Assembly (NCBI GenBank): GCA_038238245.1
Contig: JBBRXX010000005.1
Location: 1 to 64,000, forward strand
From: DASQHW01 sp038238245
Lineage (GTDB): Bacteria > Actinomycetota > Acidimicrobiia > IMCC26256 > PALSA-610
Direction of reading: 5' to 3'
DNA: 64,000 bases
Shown here: one piece after another, positions 61,269 to 64,000 of the stretch
How positions within the stretch are numbered: position 1 is the first letter of the stretch
How the letters are laid out: each line of letters opens with the position of its first letter
Position numbers and translations under genes: made by a program
Notes under the pieces: generated by a model
What the model was told of the DNA's origin: nothing
The model's database searches: none
The model's input: the letters and a program-made list of their open reading frames with translations, nothing else

Positions 61269-62312
61269 GTGACAATCGACGCGCCGAGGCGCATAGAAGA
61301 GAACGAGCCGACCCATCGGGACTTCCTACGATCGCGCCGTCGCCACATGCGCCGAATCGCCGCGGTGATTCTCGTCCTCACCATCGGCCTTACCCTCGCA
61401 GGCCTGACGGCCCTCATGTCGCGCGGTACTTCTCCCGCGACGCGACGGTTCCAGCCCGCCGTAGGCGCGTCGAGTCCTCCACCGTCCCATTCGGCTCGAG
61501 TGCTGCGCACACCGACGGGAGTCATTGTGCCCGTCATCGCCGGCGGCCTTGGCGCATGGCGAGTGCGAACCCCATGTGGCGCCCAGGCCATGCTGCCCGC
61601 CGGAAAACCATTGGAGGGGGCGACGGTCGTCCTCGACCCCGGTCACGGCGGAGCGGACCCGGGAACGGTCGGCGTCAACGGCATCAAAGAAGCGCACGTG
61701 AATCTCGCCGTCGCTGAAGCGGCGCGGTTCGCGCTCGAGGCGGAGGGGATCTCGGTTGTGCTCACACGGACAGCCGATTATCTCGTGACGGAGCGGTCGG
61801 TCGCGGCCATCGTGACCGCCTTGTCGCCGGCGGCGTTTGTTTCCATTCAACACAATGGCGGACCCGCTGACGCGAGCGACGAACCCGGAACGTCGGTCTT
61901 CTACCAGGCGCGCTCCGAGCCAAGCCGCCGACTTGCAGGTCTACTCTACGAGCAAGTCACGAGGGTGTTCGCCTCCATCGGCCGCGTCGGTTGGCACGGC
62001 GGCGGCATCGCGGGCGCACAGTACCTGCTCGACCAAACCGGCCAGGACTACTACGCCGTTCTTCGGGAAACACCAGTCGCGCCCAGCGCGTTGTTGGAGG
62101 GCCTGTTCCTTTCGGCCTCGCAGGCAGAGGCCGACCTCATGGCACGGTCCGAGGTGCAGCGCGCAGAAGGCAGAGCTGTCGCCCGTGCAGTGCAGCGATT
62201 CCTGCACACCGACAGTCCGGGCTCGGGCTTTGTCAAAGCATTTCCGCCACCCGCCCACCACGCCGCGCATCGCGGCAATACAAGCGCGTGCGTCGACCCG
62301 CCGCTGCGATAG
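61269..62312 (+). CDS. N-acetylmuramoyl-L-alanine amidase (Amidase_3)
   Basis: 347 residues. A basic N-terminus, one membrane/signal helix (IAAVILVLTIGLTLAGLTAL), then Amidase_3: VVLDPGHGGADPGTVG (zinc His), GIKEAHVNLAVAE (zinc Glu), VSIQHNGG (zinc His) and APSALLEGLFLS (catalytic Glu). Cleaves the peptide from MurNAc in peptidoglycan. GGAGG precedes GTG 61269. Confidence 0.93.
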   Translation: MTIDAPRRIEENEPTHRDFLRSRRRHMRRIAAVILVLTIGLTLAGLTALMSRGTSPATRRFQPAVGASSPPPSHSARVLRTPTGVIVPVIAGGLGAWRVRTPCGAQAMLPAGKPLEGATVVLDPGHGGADPGTVGVNGIKEAHVNLAVAEAARFALEAEGISVVLTRTADYLVTERSVAAIVTALSPAAFVSIQHNGGPADASDEPGTSVFYQARSEPSRRLAGLLYEQVTRVFASIGRVGWHGGGIAGAQYLLDQTGQDYYAVLRETPVAPSALLEGLFLSASQAEADLMARSEVQRAEGRAVARAVQRFLHTDSPGSGFVKAFPPPAHHAAHRGNTSACVDPPLR

Positions 62313-62419
62313 CGGGCGTGAAACTCGATGGTGCCGACGCACGGCGCTGTCCAGCAGGTTCTTGCAGAGATAGGTGACAACCTTGTCCCACACGCAGAAT
62401 CAGCGGGCAGCCCGGCGGG

Positions 62420-62737
62420 TCATCTCCCGAATACGATTGCGCCAGTGATGGCGAGCGCGCCGGCCATCGGCCAACCGATGAGAATATCGGAGAGAGCGGG
62501 CGCCATAGGCGTGATCGTGCCCGCATGTTCGAAGAAGTGTGCGATCGCCATAACGACCGCCACCGCGTAGAGCGAGTAGGCGATCGTGTGGCGGCGTCGA
62601 CGCTTGCTCTCGTCGCGCCGCGCTGCCGCGATCGCTTGCTGGCGCTGGGTTTCGCGCACGGCGGGTTCTCGCGCCGCTCGGCGGCGGTCGACCTCGCGGC
62701 GTTCCCGACGAAGTTGCCGAGCACGATTCGAGCTCAC
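62420..62737 (-). CDS. small membrane protein with charged N-terminus
   Basis: 105 residues. About 50 highly charged residues (RQLRRERREVDRRRAAREPA) precede two helices (IAYSLYAVAVVMAIAHFFEH, ALSDILIGWPMAGALAITGA). Begins at GTG 62737, with an 11-base-layout operator 55 bases upstream. Function unknown. Confidence 0.75.
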   Translation of the reverse strand: MSSNRARQLRRERREVDRRRAAREPAVRETQRQQAIAAARRDESKRRRRHTIAYSLYAVAVVMAIAHFFEHAGTITPMAPALSDILIGWPMAGALAITGAIVFGR

Positions 62738-62791
62738 GCCGCGCTCCTCTCTGCGAACGTCGACCAGCGAGATCGATTCTGAGCCGCTGAT

Positions 62792-62810
62792 CTACGACAC
62801 CGCGTCGTAG
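62792..62810. promoter_or_regulatory. BlaI-like operator, 11-base layout
   Basis: CTACGAC-ACCGC-GTCGTAG, perfect 7-base arms. It overlaps the stop codon of the gene at 62792-63049 and serves the gene starting at 62737. Confidence 0.78.
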
Positions 62811-63049
62811 GTTAGCTCGTCGGGCCATCGCAGAGCGGGGAGATAGGGCTGCGGCGTACCGACGCTCATCGCGGGCAGCAGCGAGTGGTACTTCTGCAGT
62901 AGCGCGCCGAGCGTCGTGATCGCCTCGTCGAGCTCGGCGAAGGTGACGGTGACCGACTTCTTCGGACCGTCATGCGCGACGTTCTCGTCCGCCCATCGGC
63001 TCACCGCCTTGGCGGTTTGCTCGAGCAACTCGATGTCGTCGGCACCCAC
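62792..63049 (-). CDS. hypothetical protein, probably truncated
   Basis: 85 residues: VGADDIELLEQTAKAVSRWA, then VTVTFAELDEAITTLGALLQ and PALRWPDELTYDAVS, mostly helical. No family recognised. No ribosome site is seen, and the sequence immediately upstream (63050-63136) is an antisense fragment of an NlpC/P60 gene. The true N-terminus was probably lost at that junction. Confidence 0.5.
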   Translation of the reverse strand: MGADDIELLEQTAKAVSRWADENVAHDGPKKSVTVTFAELDEAITTLGALLQKYHSLLPAMSVGTPQPYLPALRWPDELTYDAVS

Positions 63050-63136
63050 ACCGTCTCGGCGACCCACACCGGCGACTTCGTGAAGCTCCAACCCGTCTTC
63101 CGCGAGGGATTCCAGTTCGCCGTGCGGCCGGGATAG
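63050..63136 (+). pseudogene. C-terminal fragment of an NlpC/P60 gene
   Basis: Encodes TVSATHTGDFVKLQPVFREG then FQFAVRPG-stop, the same as the last 28 residues of the protein at 42817-43947 with one residue changed. About seven mismatches in 84 coding bases by eye. The rest of the gene is missing, so this is a recombination or deletion scar. Confidence 0.8.
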
Positions 63137-63268
63137 TGGCGCGGATGCTCATGGTCACGGTCGGCCAGCTTGTGGCGCGCTCCAAGCCCTCACACGCCCG
63201 AACGTGCGATTGCACCCACTGGCAGTGGGACCCGACGCGCGGGCGCACCGCAGGCTGAACTTGTGCGA

Positions 63269-64000
63269 ATGCACCACCGTGTCCGCGGAGCCATCGCTCT
63301 GCCGTCGGCCTTGGCGTCCGGCTGGATCGTTCGCCACCGCCTCAGCCCGGCGGTCCGCAACTGGCACCCCGGAGCGGGAGAACGCGTCAACGTCGGGGGC
63401 TTGCGTGTCCGCAAGGCCGGAGACAGTGGTCGCGTCTTCGTACTTCTGCACGGGCTTGTCGCGAGCGGCGATTACTTCGGGAGCACGTTCGACCAACTGG
63501 CGGACGACGGACAGCTTATAGCTCCCGACCTCGCGGGATTCGGTGAGTCGATCAACGCGCCCGTCACCGACTACGGGCTCGCGGGCCAACTCGAAGCATT
63601 GGACGCGGCGGTGAACGCGGCGTCGCAGGCGCCTCACGATGTCGTGGTCGCCGGGCACTCGATGGGCGCGCTGGTCGCGTTGTGGTGGGCAGCACGACAT
63701 GCGGAGCGTGTGCGGCGCGTTGTGGCGTGGAATCCTCCATTGCAACGGTCCGGCGTCGAAATGCGGCTCGCGATTGCTCGCATGAGCCTGTTCGATCGGT
63801 TGTTCGCGCTCGACACCAATGCCGCGCAAATCGCATGCGCGTGGATGTGCCGTCATCGTCAGCTGGCGGGCTGGTTGGCCGCAAGCGCCAACCCATGGCT
63901 CCCGGTGCCCATCGCGCGCGCGGGAACCCAACACACCTGGGCTTCCTACGTCGGCGCGCTTGAGGGCGTCCTCCTGCGCGACGACGTTGAGACGCCATTG
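63269..64000 (+). CDS. alpha/beta hydrolase, cut by the right edge
   Basis: 244 codons without a stop. RVFVLLHGLVASGDYFGSTF (oxyanion region), LIAPDLAGFGESINAP and VVAGHSMGALVALWWAARHA (nucleophile Ser) are clear; the acid and His would lie beyond the window. The start at ATG 63269 follows a short spacer. Resembles the hydrolase at 23200-24006 in layout. Confidence 0.88.
   Translation, partial: MHHRVRGAIALPSALASGWIVRHRLSPAVRNWHPGAGERVNVGGLRVRKAGDSGRVFVLLHGLVASGDYFGSTFDQLADDGQLIAPDLAGFGESINAPVTDYGLAGQLEALDAAVNAASQAPHDVVVAGHSMGALVALWWAARHAERVRRVVAWNPPLQRSGVEMRLAIARMSLFDRLFALDTNAAQIACAWMCRHRQLAGWLAASANPWLPVPIARAGTQHTWASYVGALEGVLLRDDVETPL

Noticed and set aside
1..64000. CRISPR array, tRNA or rRNA genes
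   Set aside because: No regularly spaced direct repeats and no recognisable tRNA arms or rRNA sequence were seen by eye; a dedicated scan was not possible.

Overview
This is a high-GC actinobacterial chromosome segment. GTG starts, 4-base start/stop overlaps, leaderless promoters, F420-type luciferase-like enzymes, an LPxTG-type wall protein, FlgK and BlaI/M56 pairs all fit an uncultured, probably flagellated member of the Actinomycetota. A more precise placement is not justified. The theme is metal (copper, zinc/cadmium, arsenic) and thiol/redox homeostasis, mixed with peptidoglycan hydrolases. No rRNA, tRNA or CRISPR array was seen.

Layout. 0-4.3 kb: small minus-strand genes (ABM-like, SnoaL-like) separated by copies of a repeat that carries the 3' end of a tiny Cys-rich gene, then a beta-propeller lipoprotein. 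4.7-7.3 kb: a deacetylase-like/glycosyltransferase fusion. 7.7-9.5 kb: wreckage of an IS481-type transposase, a beta-helix gene and a serine recombinase. 10.9-18.4 kb: a CDF transporter and an arsenic/sulfur cluster (ArsR-rhodanese, ArsM-like methyltransferase, MBL-rhodanese, MFS). 18.4-23.2 kb: SmtB-like and CmtR-like regulators with CDF exporters. 23.2-29.1 kb: BlaI/M56 pair 1 beside a CcdA-TlpA-monooxygenase-PCYCGC operon and a Csp-type copper-storage protein. 29.3-36.8 kb: a MerR-cyclase, methyltransferases and TetR genes. 36.9-45.4 kb: cupredoxin, M23, M15 and NlpC/P60 hydrolases, BlaI/M56 pair 2 and an ECF sigma factor. 45.4-53.6 kb: cupredoxin, a broken copper ATPase, small membrane proteins, and a copZ-copA-csoR-cyclase/YHS operon. 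53.7-64 kb: LPFTG protein, FAD enzyme, second Csp protein, FlgK, an F420 enzyme and an AmiC-type amidase.

Two findings stand out. First, three genes (12488-13264, 24003-24599, 53089-53619) carry an in-frame TGA exactly where their families have a redox or catalytic Cys. Each TGA is followed at the expected distance by a hairpin. All three look like selenoproteins, and all sit in metal/redox operons. Second, about fifteen palindromes built from CTAC/GTAG half-sites lie in front of copper, wall-hydrolase, membrane and flagellar genes. They fall into three spacings, which suggests a large BlaI-type regulon linking copper, redox and envelope functions.

Caution: at least ten otherwise well-preserved genes contain single-base frame breaks, mostly at short homopolymers. 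This may reflect long-read assembly error. The selenocysteine calls do not depend on frameshifts.
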